From NCBI GenBank assembly GCA_013397695.1, contig VYZI01000083.1, positions 2,605,231 through 2,669,230 of the forward strand: a stretch of 64,000 nt of DNA. The letters run 5' to 3'. The stretch is from Centropus unirufus. Lineage: Eukaryota; Chordata; Aves; Cuculiformes; Centropidae. The notes beneath the pieces were generated by a model that saw only the letters and a program-made list of their open reading frames with translations, was not told where the DNA came from and did not search any database. The position numbers were made by a program, and so were the translations under genes. This document shows, one piece after another, positions 1-13,560 of this stretch (positions within the stretch are counted from its first letter, which is position 1; each line of letters starts with the position of its first letter).

Positions 1-3000
1 GGCAAAGGTTATCCAGTTTCCTCCTCCTTGGACAGAAAAAGGGTGTCAAAGAAAGATGAAAGCAGGAAATATGCCTTAACCATAAAGCCCACAAATATCA
101 CTAGCTCCTAACAAACCTCAAAAATGTAATAACAGCCATGCAGACCAGCTTGTGGCTGTAATACAATCAGAGTCTGCTTTAAAGACTTGCTCCATTCTTG
201 TGAGAATTAAATAAAGGAGAAACCTGGACAATAATGGCCCATATGCCAAAGCCACATAATAACCATCTGATCCAGGACAAATGGCCCGTACTCCATGAAC
301 CCAGATGCTCCTATGCTCTAGTTTAAATCTGAAAACAGGTTTTTCACCAGTTCAATTTACATGAAGAGTTCAAAAGGCTTATTTTTCATTCCAACAGAGA
401 ATTAACACAAATGTCAGAAGTTGCCAGGGAACAGACTGTCACCCTCCAACTGCTTCCTTCTCTTCAAATACTTGGAGGATATTGTACTTCACATATCGCC
501 TTTTAATCCTGTGTTCTGGTGCAGGCTTTTTAATATGGACTTGCTGTATCTGTACAAAATCTGAAAATGCAGAGTAGCCTACCAGACAGAGCCCTGGCTT
601 GGGATTTAGGAGACCTGCAAGCTGTTGAAAGCTGTTAAGAAGGCTGCAGTTAAGTCACTTCCTCACTCTGCTTCAAGCTCTGCATTTTGGCAGCCTAATA
701 TCGACAGGCTTTGATAGTGGTGGATGAAAAACCTCTCAGAGTTTAAAACACAGGAGAACACATAAATACATGCAAAGACGCTCTTGCTAGAAAAGCAACA
801 AGCAATCCATACAGAACCATCAAGAAGCGAGTGTGTTTCTCTCAAGTGCAACACATGGCTCCCATAGATCATTTCTCAAGGCACACCAACCTTGCGGCCA
901 AAGGTGTTTCTCTGACGGGGACGCCACCCCACAAGCTTGCTCGAGCCCAACCAGCTCACGAGCTGCAGTGAGGCTCTCACCAGCAGCAGGCGAGCTCAGC
1001 ATGGTCTGCAAAATTCAGGTGAGAAGCTTTGGGTTTTCATTGCCAAGGGCACTAATGCTGCTCTTAGGACCCAGCCAAGATGGTTCAGTTAGCCCATTTA
1101 TACACCAGATTTCCATCTGTGGTATAGACAGACACATAATAAAAAAGCGGTTCTGTTCTCCTGAGCCAACCTGTGCTTTACCTGAGACTCCCTGAAGACT
1201 AGTCACAGCTTACACTTAAGGACACTGCCCCAAAACAGCCTCCATTCTGGTCCACTGTACCACAGAAAATGCAAACAAAGCTAAAAGGCATCACGAGTGT
1301 TGCACTCAATGCCCCAAGCTCCGAGGTACTCCTGCAGGGACAGAGGAGCAGCCCAAGTAGTTTGTAGGTCCCCATGCTTCTGCCAGCTGCTCCAGGGCTG
1401 AGAGGGCTACGGCATGAAATAGCCAGCGGTGCTATGCAGGCTGGAAGTATGCTGAAAGGGAAATGCCTTCACAAAACGCTGTTTTCAATTAATTATTTAC
1501 TAAAACTCAAGTTTTATAGGTGCTTTCAAGGTAAAAGACATTGTAAAGTATACCGTGTACAGCCTGATATTCAGTGTTTAGACACAGGCAAGTCTACCTG
1601 TGCTCAATTTGATTCCTTCTAGCTCTCTCTCACTGCTGCTTCTGTCTTAAACACCCAGCCTAAGACACTAACTCTTTTCCCCATAATAAAAGCGAGCAAT
1701 GATAGGCTGCATTCTTATAGCTTGCGCTGCCATAACCACACATTACGATTTCAAATATGAAAATACATTACTAGAAAACACATCTTTAAAACTGCTCAAT
1801 ATCTTTGACGTGTGAGCTTGCAGCCTCCAGCTTGTTAATTTAAATTCAAAGCAAGCTCCTAGTGAAGGAAAATTCTGCCATCTGGCAGAAGGAATCCACA
1901 GCGTGAGTGAGCAGGTGCTGACATCCCAAAAAGACTGTCCCAAGGAGTAACAGCTCCGGGTTTTCTCAGCCGAGGTATGAAGTTTGAGCAGGCCTGGCAG
2001 TAGGCTGCTTCTACTTCTGTAAGCGCCCAGGAGAAACGAGACAGCACACACAGGTGGAGCAGGGAAGTGGAGCCTTTTGCTCTGCTCAGTGTACTTCACT
2101 GGAAATCAAAGGAATGCTGAAAAGGGGAGGAACCGATGAGGTACAGGCTACCTAGTGTCAGTTCCAGTGACAATCACATCGGGCTGACTGCGCAGATATG
2201 GGGAGAGTTCATCTCCTCCCAGACACACTCTGCACTTACTTACTTTCCAAAATAATCATACTCAAAATACACTGAAGGAGTTGCACAGAAGGCGACTCTA
2301 AAATCTTGCCTCTGTTCTCAAAAGCCATGGAAGAGAAAACAGACAGACAGGAAGTAATTGAAGAGGAGATTTTGAAAGCACTATATCAATGAGACGCCTG
2401 AGAAACCCAGCCTCTCATCCTTCCAGAAAACAAGGTCTGGCGGTGTTGCCCTCATGGATTACTTTTCATCTGGTCCTCAGCACAGCCTTGGCTAAAGAAG
2501 GAAACAAGTCCACCCACATCTCTCACATCCGGATATTGCACTGAAAAACCTGTACATGCCAAAGGCATCTATCAAACAGCCCTAGCACTTTCCAATATAA
2601 ACCATAATAGTAGGAAGCTTAGGGAGTGAGGCATCCAGTTCCTCTTACAAAAAATAGCTAGTTAGCTTCCACTGACATAGCGACTTGGGTTCATGCAGTT
2701 TGATAAAGTTCCGGTTTATCATTTTGGGGCTGTTTAAAGTTCATTATTAAAGCGGGAAATTTACCCAGTTTGGGTCTCTTAGGACCTGGGCACCAAAATC
2801 CTTTGCGTTCCTTCACTGCAGGTGAATCCGATACAGAGCAGCCTACTGCCTTGCCACCAGGCATCTGTATGTACACCATGTGCTTTACATGTTGCATCAT
2901 TTACATATATAAAATACTCTTTCCCTTCAGCTTTACAGTAGAATATGCACATTTCAAAACTGTGGTGCATTACAGGCTGTCATGGGACAACACAAACTGT

Positions 3001-4937
3001 ACAGGCTGCCCAACTCACCTGGCAACACAACCCACTGGAAAAATTCATAGAATGGTTTTAAAAAACAAGCCAACAGCCTGAAATCCTGCCCCAGAAGGGC
3101 TTCCATGCTAATACCTGGATTGTACAAACACCAGTTTTGTGTGTAAAGTGTGACAGACATACAGTCAGCAGAAAGGGAACTTTTCCTGATGTGGTTGGAA
3201 AAGAAGGCTCTCTGGGGAAGAACATTGGGCGCATATTTATTCAAAGGTCAAGAACGCAGCTCAGCTCGATGTTCTGCCTTCCAGTGCACAGGGAGAACAA
3301 GACTTTGCTGGCCAGAGAAACAGTTTCTGTACTGTACATCTGGTTATATTATCGGTGCTGCAGCCTTTTTCTTATTCATGACAGGGTTTAGAGGATTACA
3401 ATACTGTTTTCTTTTTATTTCAATTATTCTGGTAGAGGCTAAGTCTGCTCAGAGAGTGATGATAGATTCGAAAGGGCATAGCTTTCCTAATTCTTTCGAA
3501 GCAATCAGCCCACTCCATAAATGTCCTTTTGAAAGATGAGGCAACTCTAGAGATTTTACAACAAGCCAAACAATGTATCTAATAGTAACCTGGGCAATTT
3601 GATATCTTTCTGGTGTTTAATTCTAATAGTGTTTATAGACACATTATAAGGGAAAGTAATTCACTCTCTTCAAAAGACCAGCGTGCTTCCTTTGGACTAT
3701 GATTACAAACTGGTCATTGAAGCTGCAGCCAATTCCCTGTTATCTGAAACTTGCCTTCATCCACACACACACTGCTTTATTTGCCAGCTCTGAGACAAGG
3801 AAAGGACATTAGCTTGGAAGGAGCTGAACCTAGCAGCTCAGCAGACAAAATAGATGGCCACACACTTTGGGCAGCTGTTTGTATCTCCCAGAGACGCCTC
3901 AGCCAGTGCTGTGCACAAGGATGAGTGCTTTCTCAGGAAGCCAAGCATGTCAGCACCTTTCTCCACGTACTAAAGATCCTCGTGTCTCCGACTAGGAGAA
4001 CCCCGAGGGAAATGTGATCATCTGACAACTGTGTTAGACCTTCCAGGAGTTACCAGCTGTAGAAAAGCTTTTGCTTAAGAAAAATTCTTCCTGGGGCTCC
4101 TCAGCACTGACACTTTCAAGGACGCACTTTTAAATGTTTCACTTAAAAATGCTGCAAATGACACAAAATCACATAATTAAAATAAAAAAAAAAACTGAGC
4201 CAATATCACCCAGACCTGCTTTCCGATGGATCCAAAACAAGCAAGTTCCTTGGCAGCCCCAGCTCTTGCTGCCACAGCTATGCCAGCAGACTGTCTCCGT
4301 CAGTGTGACACCTCGGTGTGCCAGCAGCCATTCCCATTTGTCTCTCACCAGGAAACAAACCGCTTGCCACATTTTCTGAAACAGGTAGAATGTGAACTCT
4401 AAATTTCTATCCTCTATGGCTCCATAGCTGCAATTTAGGAAAAAGATTTAAGGGAGCTCCTTGAGTATATTGAAGTTGCATTGGCGCAAAGGGAAATGCT
4501 CATTCACTCTATTAAAAGCCCAAAGCCTTCCTCAGCGATGTCCTTATAAAGGCAACCATGAATCCACTTTATTTCTCTGTATACTCAGTCTGAACTTCAT
4601 TTTTACCACAGCCACTTGCTTCCTCCCACACACAGTGATGGATTAGTAGGAAATACAGACAGTTGGTGGAGACTCAGATAATTTCCCCGCAACAAAAGGC
4701 ACGAACGCCACAGGAATAATAATTTGATAATGAGAGAAAGGAATATTACCTTGATGTTTTTTTACTGTACTTGCGCCTAAGTGCTAAACTCAGTTCCATA
4801 ACCTGACACATCCTTTGAGGAGAAAGGGATGAGGAGAAAAAAAAAAAAAATTGGAAGGAATAAAAATCCCCAGGGTAGAGGGGTATGAAGATGAGTTCTG
4901 GCTCCTTCTGAGCAGAAATGGGGCCAAATGATAAGAG
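1..4937. other. Unique non-coding DNA, no gene seen
   Basis: This stretch is mixed AT-rich sequence with stop codons in all frames every few tens of codons. Short open frames, the longest about 130 codons near 3150-3539, overlap one another on both strands and show no domain or plausible splice structure. Two A-runs occur: 11 A at 4184-4194 and 14 A at 4837-4850. The second lies about 90 bp before the first CR1 fragment but is not part of it. I see no interspersed repeat I can name here. Confidence 0.6.
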
Positions 4938-5109
4938 CAGGGGAGGGGCTGTTGATCAGGGAATGCAGAGATAGGATGAGGGGAAACGCTTTTAAGCTGA
5001 AAGAGGGGAGATTGAGATGAGATCTTAAGAAATGTTTTCCTGTGAGGGTGAGGAAGCACTCAGGCTGCCCAGAGTAGTTGTGGCTGCCCCATCCCTGGAT
5101 GTGTCCAGG
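4938..5109 (+). mobile_element. CR1 LINE fragment, truncated at both ends
   Basis: The sequence runs from a GGGGAGGGGCT...ATCAGGGAATGCAGAGATAGGATGAGG block through the AAGCTGAAAGAGGGGAGATTGAG block to GGCTGCCCAGAG and TGGCTGCCCCATCCCTGGATGTGTCCAGG. These are the successive blocks of the avian CR1 ORF2 C-terminus, read on the plus strand. The final part, including the ATTCTATGATT terminus, is missing. Substitutions such as GGGAAACGCTTTTAAG for the usual GGGAATGGTTTTAAG mark it as an old, inactive copy. CR1 elements move by target-primed reverse transcription and nearly always lose their 5' end on insertion; loss of the 3' end is less usual and implies a later deletion. Confidence 0.92.
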
Positions 5110-7939
5110 AGCTCATAGACCCTTCATCCATGTAAAGGAGAAGTCCTCTTCCTGCCCTTACAGGCACCAGTTGCTCAGTGAATATTTTAATAGCCTTGCT
5201 TCTTTTATGCGCTGTAAGACACCTCCATTAAGGACTAAAAGATCTAAACAATATCTCGATATTTAGAGCTAAAAAGCTGTTGGCAGCCATGCACACCTTC
5301 AGCACAGTTCCACTGGATTTGAAAGACTCTCATGCGGGATGTACTCAGTCCTCTGGGTTTAAGTTGCAGGGCTGATCTAGTGATACATAATAAGCAAAGA
5401 CATTGGAGGGAGTTCAGCATCTCTCGGGGTAAGGATTTTTAGATCTGTACCTTTGATCCCAAAAGAGTTAAATGAACAATGAAACCTCCCTGCAGCGACA
5501 ACACCTGAACATCATTCAGAGGAAATGTCTCACAGAATTGCCCTGGTGCCCAGCAAACATCTCTGTCAAAAACAGCTGCTCCTCCCCAGGTATTTGTTTT
5601 AGAAATTCCCTGCCTCTAGGATTACACAGAGTGGCTCAGGATAGATTCGTGCTTTAGGCAGGTTTTAATTTTATAAGTCTGAAAATTATGCTTTTTATTG
5701 CATAAAGGTGACAGCAGCTTAAAAAACAAAATTCGATATAATGAAATTAATTTCAAGCTAGTAACTCTTCAGATAACCAAAACACAAACTCTGAAAAGCA
5801 GCACGATTTCTTTGAGCAGTTAATTCTTTCTTCTGTACAATAGTAATTGACAATTTATACTGCATCTGTAAGATTGTCCCTGTCCCAGTTTGGGTGCTTC
5901 CATTCCTAGGCTTCAAGCGTTCTGGAGAAATGACAAAACTGCCTGAGTATCTGATTACACAACCCATACCTCAAGAGAAAATTAGACTTTGCAATTTAGA
6001 AGGTGCCAAGTTAAACCCTTGTGTCGTTCCTCACAATCACTAAATTGACCTAAAAGAACTGTGGAATTCTAACATCTATCTCGGGCAGAAACACCAATTC
6101 TTATTTTTAATAAACATCATGAGACAGATGATTCCTTGATAACTGCATGCTGCAAAAATTACTAAAATTATTTTAAAAACTTGTAAGATATTTTGACTTT
6201 AAAATGTTCAGGAATTAGTGTGCACTTGTAGGTACTGGTAAAAAAAAAAAAGCACCAGCAAAAAAACCTATTTAAAATAGTGTAGTATTTTAATTATATT
6301 TTTCAGACCCTGAAGAGGTTACCTAACATAGGACATTTAATCTTGATGGTTTGGGGAGGATGGCTTAGCTTCTAAGCAGAAGGGTTTGTACCGAATGACC
6401 ACAGCCAGTGAACCCATTACTCTGTCAATCTCTGGTTTCTTTAAAGTTTCAGAGACAATTTCCAAGCTACTGTTTACTTTTGTATTTTTGTCAGCCAATC
6501 CACAGAGGGGAAAAAAAATGGGTAGACGAGTTCTAAACAGACTGCCAATAAAAAATTTAAGCACCACTATCCAGAAGTAGAGTTTAAACAGAATTTTAAA
6601 CTAAATCAAAATGTCAGAGTAAAAGACCATCAATGTAACAAGCTAGGATGTGCTGCACTTTACCTAAGATCTTGCAGAACTTCCTCCTTCCTGAATTTCA
6701 GAGGCTGTAATTCAAATGTTGAATCATTTGTGCAATGGCTTGATGCTCAATGGCCTACAGAGCATAGAAAAAGCAGCCTGTGCTCTGAATAGATGCTTCT
6801 TCAGCAGAAGAAATGGGTTTATTTGAGAAAAGAGCCATGTTGAGGCAGGAGAAGCATTGAAATTCACTATATGTGGAGCTTGGCAGACTGTCTGGGAAGA
6901 GCTCTTTCTTATTATTGTCAGTAGTTCCTTTTAAACCTGGCATTTCAGGCAGTGTGAGGTTTGTCTACACGGGACATTTCCCATCAGTCATGACTGCATC
7001 CTGCCAATTCTGCACTCCTGTTCTGGTACTGCTGCTCCCAGTACAAACAGAGCGCACCAAAGAAATTCTGTTTTTTTTCCTCAGGGTAATTAATTCCAGT
7101 CATAATCATCAGCCATAGGAAAGCCAACAGTGGATAAAACAACCTGGATAATGTAGGTTGGGGAAAGTTTGTATCGGGTATGGCTGGGAGAATGAAAGGC
7201 AGGAAGTGTGAGGTGTGAATCTCTCCCTGCACTAAAATCACTCTGTGATATTCCAGCTGGGTTGAAAAATAGAAAGAAAAGAACTGGGCTTTACAGCACG
7301 CTCGGCATTGCTTGTTTTGTCAGCCAAGTCTATTCCTCTTCCTTCCATGGAGGTTTGGGAATGACGTTTTAGCTGGCTCTGTCTGTCTGGGGCCCTTTCT
7401 GGAGCATCATGAGCCGAAAGCTCGTACTGCGGCTCTCCAGTCCTCTGCTCACGGGGGCTGCTGCCTCCGTGTTTCTGCCTCCTCAGCAAGTGCTTAGAGA
7501 ATGAAAACATCGCCTGTTGCATATCAGCACCGAGATTCAGAAACCAAAGGTTAATTTTGAAAACACAAACATACAAAGGAAAGCAAGTGACTCCGCAGTC
7601 CCAAAGCCCCCTTTTCCATGTTTTTTATCAGCTGTGGATCCCGTTTCCTACTGCATCACCTTCAGTCCGCACCACGCAGCTCAGCTTCACGTCCCTCAAA
7701 TCTCATAGTCCAGGAATGACGGTACCCGGAGACTTGCCTAGAGTTCACCGACAGCCTTTCACCTAAAATATAACGACTGGTCCTTCTTTATGTGGGTTCC
7801 AACAATGCAAGCAGAAGTATTTGTTACAAGCTGGAGGATTAATGATCAGGACTCAGAACAATTCTTTGCAAAATTAAAGGAAATTTGCATTAAATTTGAT
7901 TGTCTGATTATTGAAGGTTTTCTTTGAACCACATTTTAG
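5110..7939. other. Unique non-coding DNA, no gene seen
   Basis: There is no recognisable repeat or gene. A 12-A run lies at 6240-6251. The stretch from about 5690 to 6600 is particularly AT-rich. Around 7300-7500 the sequence is briefly GC-richer, with several CpGs, but it is too short and too sparse to be a CpG island. A perfect octamer (ATTTGCAT) occurs at 7883-7890. Confidence 0.55.
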
Positions 7940-7977
7940 ACATAATCCAACAGGAGGCACATGGCCCATGGATAATG
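7940..7977 (+). other. Candidate 38-nt exon (weak)
   Basis: A T-rich tract ending in CACATTTTAG is followed by 38 nt and then by the donor-like AATG|GTAAGATC. Two of the three frames are open; one reads HNPTGGTWPMDN. Taken alone this could easily be chance: the peptide is not recognised and no neighbouring exon in matching phase was found. A short exon of a plus-strand transcript is the alternative to no function at all. Confidence 0.12.
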
Positions 7978-10746
7978 GTAAGATCCTCTTGGTCTTCAGC
8001 AATCACCTAAGGGACAGATTAAGTTATGCTGCCATGATTGCCCCTGGCCAGAACCAACTGAGACTGGAAGAAGAGAATAAAAAAAGAAGTCACTGCTGCT
8101 ATTGCCTATTTTCAGTATGATTCGTAAGGCAAACTATTCAATTTTTGTACTCAACACAAGGAGTACAGAAATTAGTTACACCAAGAAATGCTGCTCTCTG
8201 TCAAATTAAGGTTTGTGGACCCACACACAAAGCACTTGTATGTTCTTGTTGTGGGGAATACCCAGGTGCAAAGTTGGCCTTTTTTCAGATTTTTATATAA
8301 TGTCACTGTTAAGATATCAACAGCTTACCTGTTTGCCTTTTTTGCTCATATAGGTTTGATTTACCAAAGTGCTTCATAAGGAATATCAAGATAAGGCATT
8401 GAAACACCTTGTACAACAGCAAACTACGAGTACTATTGTCTGGCAGAGATGACTCTGAAAGCTCCCTGGAGTTGAAGCTATGCTTCAAGAAACTCAGTAC
8501 TTCTGTGAATTTCTAGTTCCTGTCTTTTACATTTTCTGAATTTAAGTCATTAAAGGATGTGACTGAAAATTCCCAGCCCTGAGAGAGTTGTGACAAGTAG
8601 GTAACAGATGAAATCTGGCCCCAGTAAGCAGGGCATGAGGACAGTCAGATGGAAGATCTACCACTCAACTGAGAGGAATCCATGACCCTTCTATCAATCC
8701 AAAACTGGCTTCCCCTCACGTGCCATCCTTCCAGGCCTTCCTCCATCAGGGCAGCCTATAGGTCAGCTGCTGCAATTCACTAGTAATTTGTTTCCCAATT
8801 ATTTAATACTTCGAGAAAACCGTGTATATTAAATTAATATTTATATTCCCTCATGTTTCACACTTTCTTCCTGCTGGTTTTACATACTGATCCTGTTTTC
8901 TAGCTCCACTGGCACAGCTCGGTGCCTGGGCTCCCCTGGACAGACTGTTGTACAGGGGAGCAGCCACCCCACAGCAGGCTCACCCACACAAAGACCTGTT
9001 CGTGTAAATGCTGGTGTACAAAGAAAGGGCTTTCATTTTGTAGACTAGCCTGCATGTAGAAACATGCTTATTGAGTTTACAAGCAAGGTAAATCAAGGAG
9101 ATTATACATAAAATTCTGCTTTTATGTGAACTGTATGGGAAATAAGAGTTCTCTAAAGCCTTCTGTTAACTTACCTTTGTGGCATGCATTTAATACTTGG
9201 AATAGGCACTGATCTCACCGCTTTGGAGAAACACTACTTATTTCAAAAGGCTTTTCCAACAACCGTGTTAGAGGTGCATACCTTGAGACAGTTTCAAACT
9301 ATAATTACAACAATTTAAGATTGGCAAGACCTTCAACATTGCTAAGAGATTGGATAACACCACCATTCTGCTTGTTACCTATTTACTTAAGATACCTGTG
9401 CTCCTATTTATGCATACACTCCGCGTGAGGGGTGCTGTGTAACTCTTGCTATTATAAACAACTGCATTGGTAAGAAGGCAGCTGGTGTTAAAACTTCTCA
9501 TATTCACCTCCAAACTAAAGCCCAGTCCTTGCAGGCCCCTCTAACATTACAAGAGCAGTCTGACTGATGTTAACAAGCCCATTCATATGCACACAATTAA
9601 TATCCAGGTAGAAGTTCGCTGCAGGCAGGATACAGGGAGGTCTGGACAACATTTAACTTCCAGGGAGCCAAAGGTTTGATACTCTTCACCTCACTGATGT
9701 AAATCAGCTTGTGAAGCACTTCATTTTTAGCTCACCTCAATCAATAGGATTCTTTCCAGTAATTTCACTTGGCCCCCTATCAATAATGCAACATTTCAGC
9801 TGTACTAAAGTAATTTAATCTAGAAATTGTTTCCCCAAAAGTTGATAATGATTTAAGGTACAATCAGTTAGAATTTTTTTGAAACCAGACAAATAATAGC
9901 TCAAAGGCAGACATCTCTAAAATTAGTTGTTACACTTCACCGGGGCTGTCATAAAACCCAGAAAGCTTGTTGTCTTTCCTGTATTGCACCATACAGCAGC
10001 TCTCTAAACAACCTCCATTTGTTTGCTTGGTCTTTCTCTATAAGAAAAATAACAAATGAATATAACACACATTTAATATGTTATTAAACTGGATGTCACT
10101 TGCTCTTCACGTGAGAAGTAAAGACCGAGTTCTGTCTAGTCAGAGGCACGAACTCCATCAAGTATTAATAGCTGAATTACTCCCAGCAATAGGCTACTAA
10201 GGCCAAACTAAACATCCAAGGTCACATCACTCCAGATGGCACGCTAATATATTTACAGGACTGATGCCTCCTGGCATTTCCAATTTCTTTTGTTGGGCTG
10301 GGGTTGGAACCAATCAAACTGAGAAGCTGGCAGCTGCAATTTGCCCACAATAATAAATTTAAAGGATTGTAACTCCAGTTTTAAGCAGTGATTTGACGGT
10401 ATTGATGTGAAGCCACTGTTCCCAGTTCTCGATTCTCACTGAATGATGACCACAGCATATCCTAAAGTCAATCAGGACAAAACAGACTGGTTGTCCACAG
10501 AGGTTTCTTCTTTCGTGTTCGCAGCCATTGATTTAAGCCTTAGCCAACAGAGTCAACAATCAGGAAGATAACAAAAGGTTCCAACATGAAATAACTGCTT
10601 CCGATCTGGGTGCCTGAAATATTCCACATTCCTCCACACCAGGAGAATTTTAAATAGCAGAGATGGGATGCTCTGGGAAAGGATAGAGCGCTTACCCAAG
10701 GAGCCTGCTCAGGTTAAAGATTTGGGAGCTCAGAGGGGCCCTACGG
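7978..10746. other. Unique AT-rich DNA, possibly with conserved non-coding sequence
   Basis: There is no gene or nameable repeat. From about 9700 to 10450 the sequence is long, repeat-free and rich in homeodomain-type cores (TAATTT, CAATCA, TTTAAT, ATTAAA), with Nkx- and Pbx-like words such as ATCAATAGG and TTGATTTA-type runs. This texture is common in vertebrate conserved non-coding elements, but conservation cannot be judged from one sequence. Confidence 0.4.
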
Positions 10747-10771
10747 TATCCCATCCTATCCTATCCTATCG
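10747..10771. repeat. TATCC pentanucleotide repeat, 5 units
   Basis: Five consecutive 5-bp units read TATCC, CATCC, TATCC, TATCC, TATCG. This is a short, slightly degraded microsatellite. It could be free-standing or the eroded 3' microsatellite of a lost retroelement; the GC-richer 60 bp upstream does not let me name one. Confidence 0.8.
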
Positions 10772-11896
10772 GACACTATGTTGAGCTAGCAGGAAGGAAA
10801 ACAAAAGCCCAGCTGAGTACTCAACACAAAAAAGTAAACCCTTCCAGCTCTCCAAAAATGAACAAGGCCTGGATGAACTGGATGTTGGAAATGCCTCCCC
10901 AATCTTTGTCTTAGGCCGAGTACTGTAGCCAGGTTTTTATGTATATATGTAAAATAGTGAGACTGTGAGTGTGCACACATTAATGCATTTAAAGATACAT
11001 TCCTGTCAAATTTTAAAACACAAATTTTAAAAACACTGTTCTCAACTTATTCCTCAGCTTTGAGGTAGTAAATCCTGCAGGTTTCTTATATTCAAGCACA
11101 TATCTCTTCGGGTCTCAAGTTGTTGCCATAGGAAGGCAATAGACTGCCAGGCAACTTCAAACATAAAAGACACAGAGCAAGAACTTTGCTCTTTATGCTG
11201 TCACAACCTTTCCCAAAAGGCACCTGAATTCTCTGCTGATGATCTATACTGAGAAGTCCTGCGCTATGCAAAATTCTCAGTCCTTCAACAAGTTTCTAAA
11301 CTGCATTTGGGAACTCAGGCAGCGTAGTCCTTCAAGGTAAATCTCCTTTACGCAGTGGCATCCTTCAGAGCAGCCGCTACAACTCCTGAGCTGATACGCC
11401 ATCAAGTTGTTCCAACAAATTTTCCACTAAACGAAGCGCAATTTAATACTTCCAGTTCTTCCAGGTTACTCTACATGAGTTTTGTATTAAAATACAGACA
11501 TCTAATAGTCATCTTCTCCATCCTTCCAGTGACCTTACTATAAAGTACCCATATTTTACCATATTTGGCTTTTGTCCATGTCACTACGGGTCTTACCTCC
11601 CTGGTTTTTGCTTCTGACCTCCATCAGTTCCAGTTTAAAGCCTTTATTACTGCAGTAGCAAATCTACAACCCAAGTTGGTTTTCCTATAAATTTTTTATC
11701 CTGATGAAACACCCAACTGCTGCAGTATGATATTGATGATCTAAATATCCCAGTCTTCATAAATAAGTTATCAAGTGTTCTATTTATACTTCCATGTATG
11801 TATACACCAATACATATAGTTAAACCGGAAATTACTTTTAAAGTTCTTGTCACATTAAATGTACAGAAGCTCCTGAGCAGCTTCAGAAGAACTGTG
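10772..11896. other. Unique non-coding DNA
   Basis: No named repeat or gene is seen. A 53-nt minus-strand segment at 11597-11649 has a good donor (GGGAG|GTAAGA) and one open frame. Its acceptor (GATTTGCTACTGCAG) lacks a strong pyrimidine tract, so it is not listed as an exon. Confidence 0.5.
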
Positions 11897-11916
11897 AAAA
11901 AAAAAAAAAAAAAAAA
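11897..11916. repeat. A20 homopolymer
   Basis: Twenty consecutive A residues are followed after TCTT by a further seven. This could be a retroposed poly(A) tail or polymerase slippage. The sequence on its 5' side does not resemble a known gene or SINE, so a processed pseudogene is not supported. Confidence 0.9.
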
Positions 11917-13261
11917 TCTTAAAAAAACACATGCTCAAGGTACTGATTAAATCAGGATAGACAACATACCCAGAGAGAGCTGGTGCAAAGAAAACAGAGG
12001 CATCAGGGGTTTTTCTTGGGCTGCCAAGATTTGGGTGAGTGGCTGTACTGAGCAACCAGCAATTAGATGGTTTACACAAGACACCTTGAGACAATAAGTG
12101 TGCATGCCCTGAGTAGAAAAATAACAGTAATTTTTCAATTGGACTTCTTCGTATTGGACAGAAAATGATGCACACAATGATTTTTAAATTATTTAACAGA
12201 GAAATAATTCCCATATTTAACAGAAATTAAGCCTTCATTAATGATGTCGCTCTCTCCAACCTCTTGCTTTCCAAGCAGAAAAAGGAAAGCAAAGATCAGA
12301 GCAATCTGCTGAAAACAGATGACTCAAAATGTTATTTAATAATACATGGCTCCTCTTGTCAGAGATCTCTCTGAACACTAACTCGGAAGCAGACCCGGTA
12401 CAGGACGGCAGACACACAGCTGTCTTTACATCAGCTGTCTTTACATGACCCACATAGCTCCTTGGGCACCCAGAGAAGATGGGAGCCCACCCACCCATGG
12501 CCAAGGTGGCTCCCATCAGCACCACTGCCGTGCACCCACAGCCCCGGCCAGGGCGAGGCCTGCCCCACCAGTCCGTTCCGGACCTGCAGACACTCCAAGT
12601 GCTTTAGGTACTCGCATGTTATTTTTTCCCTGTGGTGAGAGCAACAGGCGCATCAAAGCAGGCAACATCTCTCTTTCAGAGCAGAGTTATAAAACAAACA
12701 ATTTGGAAATGCTTATGCTCTCAGAGATTAAAAAACCCTGGCTGACAAATTAATTCCTCAAAGTGATGAAGTGACATGTTTTCCCAATTTCTTTGCAGTG
12801 AGGATTCAGAAGGAACAAACCTGACAAGGCTCGAGCACCGGCAGTGCTTCTATCAGACTGGGATCTGTCTTGGCCCATTTGTATAAATGGCTCTCATGGA
12901 AATGTTGTTTTGAAATGCAGAGAGCCAGACCCCAGCTACCTTCCACTGGCCACTGCAGCACTCCTAACTCCCAAATTCAATTTGAAAGTGAAATCTAATC
13001 TGCAACTATTCTGAAGAGAAGGCATTGATTATGTTTGTAATGCGTCTAATACAGCTCTCATTTAAGAATTCAAATACTTTCTTCAAAGAGGTGTAATTCG
13101 CAGCTCCAGTTTTTCCTGTATCAACAATAAAAAGATCTATTGCCCAATGGTGGGGAGGCACAGGGATCTTACTGCGGTCTCTGTGTTACACACACTGCTG
13201 TGCCAGGATTAACCTAAGAAGTTGAGTGGGATGCTTCCCTCGGGCACATCAAGAGGCTCTA
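11917..13261. other. Unique non-coding DNA
   Basis: No gene or nameable repeat is seen. Around 12430-12600 the sequence is GC-richer and contains overlapping open frames on both strands of about 95-102 codons. They have no domain signature and no matching splice sites, and they look like compositional accidents. Confidence 0.5.
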
Positions 13262-13560
13262 TGAAAGCTGGGGAGGGGCTCTGGATCAGGGAGGGCAGGG
13301 ATAGGATGAGGGGAATGGTTTTAAGCTGAAAGAGGGGAGATTGAGGCGAGATCTTGGGGAGAAATGTTTTGGTGTGAGGGTGGGGAGGCCCTGGCCCAGG
13401 TTGCCCAGAGCAGTGGTGGCTGCCCCATCCCTGGAGGTGTTCAAGGCCAGGTTGGATGGGGCTTGGAGCCCCTGATGCAGTGGGAGGTGTCCCTGCCCAT
13501 GGCAAAGGCGCTGCAACTGGATCATCTCCAAGATCCCTTCTTACACAAACCATTCTATGG
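13262..13560 (+). mobile_element. CR1 LINE, 3'-complete, 5'-truncated
   Basis: Read on the plus strand, the ordered CR1 blocks are all present: GCTGGGGAGGGGCTCTGGATC, the GGGATAGGATGAGGGGAATGG block, AAGCTGAAAGAGGGGAGATTG, CCAGGTTGCCCAGAGCAGTG, GGCTGCCCCATCCCTGGAGG, and a 3' end ATCATCTCCAAGATCCCTTC...ACAAACCATTCTATGG. The 3' end is nearly complete. The short 5' start and the lack of any intact ORF2 show a dead copy. It is close in sequence to the copies at 20.6 and 55.7 kb, so these three probably belong to one subfamily. Confidence 0.96.

Noticed and set aside
3047..3062. TTCATAGAATGGTTT, like a reversed CR1 terminus
   Set aside because: Only about 15 nt match and none of the neighbouring CR1 blocks follow.
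9166..9225. Minus-strand donor AAAG|GTAAGTTAAC with a short open segment
   Set aside because: The only acceptors are weak, and the phase fits no neighbour.
11597..11649. 53-nt minus-strand exon-like segment (NKGFKLELMEVRSKNQG)
   Set aside because: The donor is good but the acceptor lacks a pyrimidine tract, and its phase (2 to 1) does not fit the other candidates.
11897..11916. A20 run considered as the tail of a processed pseudogene or SINE
   Set aside because: No gene-like or SINE-like sequence precedes it on either strand, and no target-site duplication is visible.
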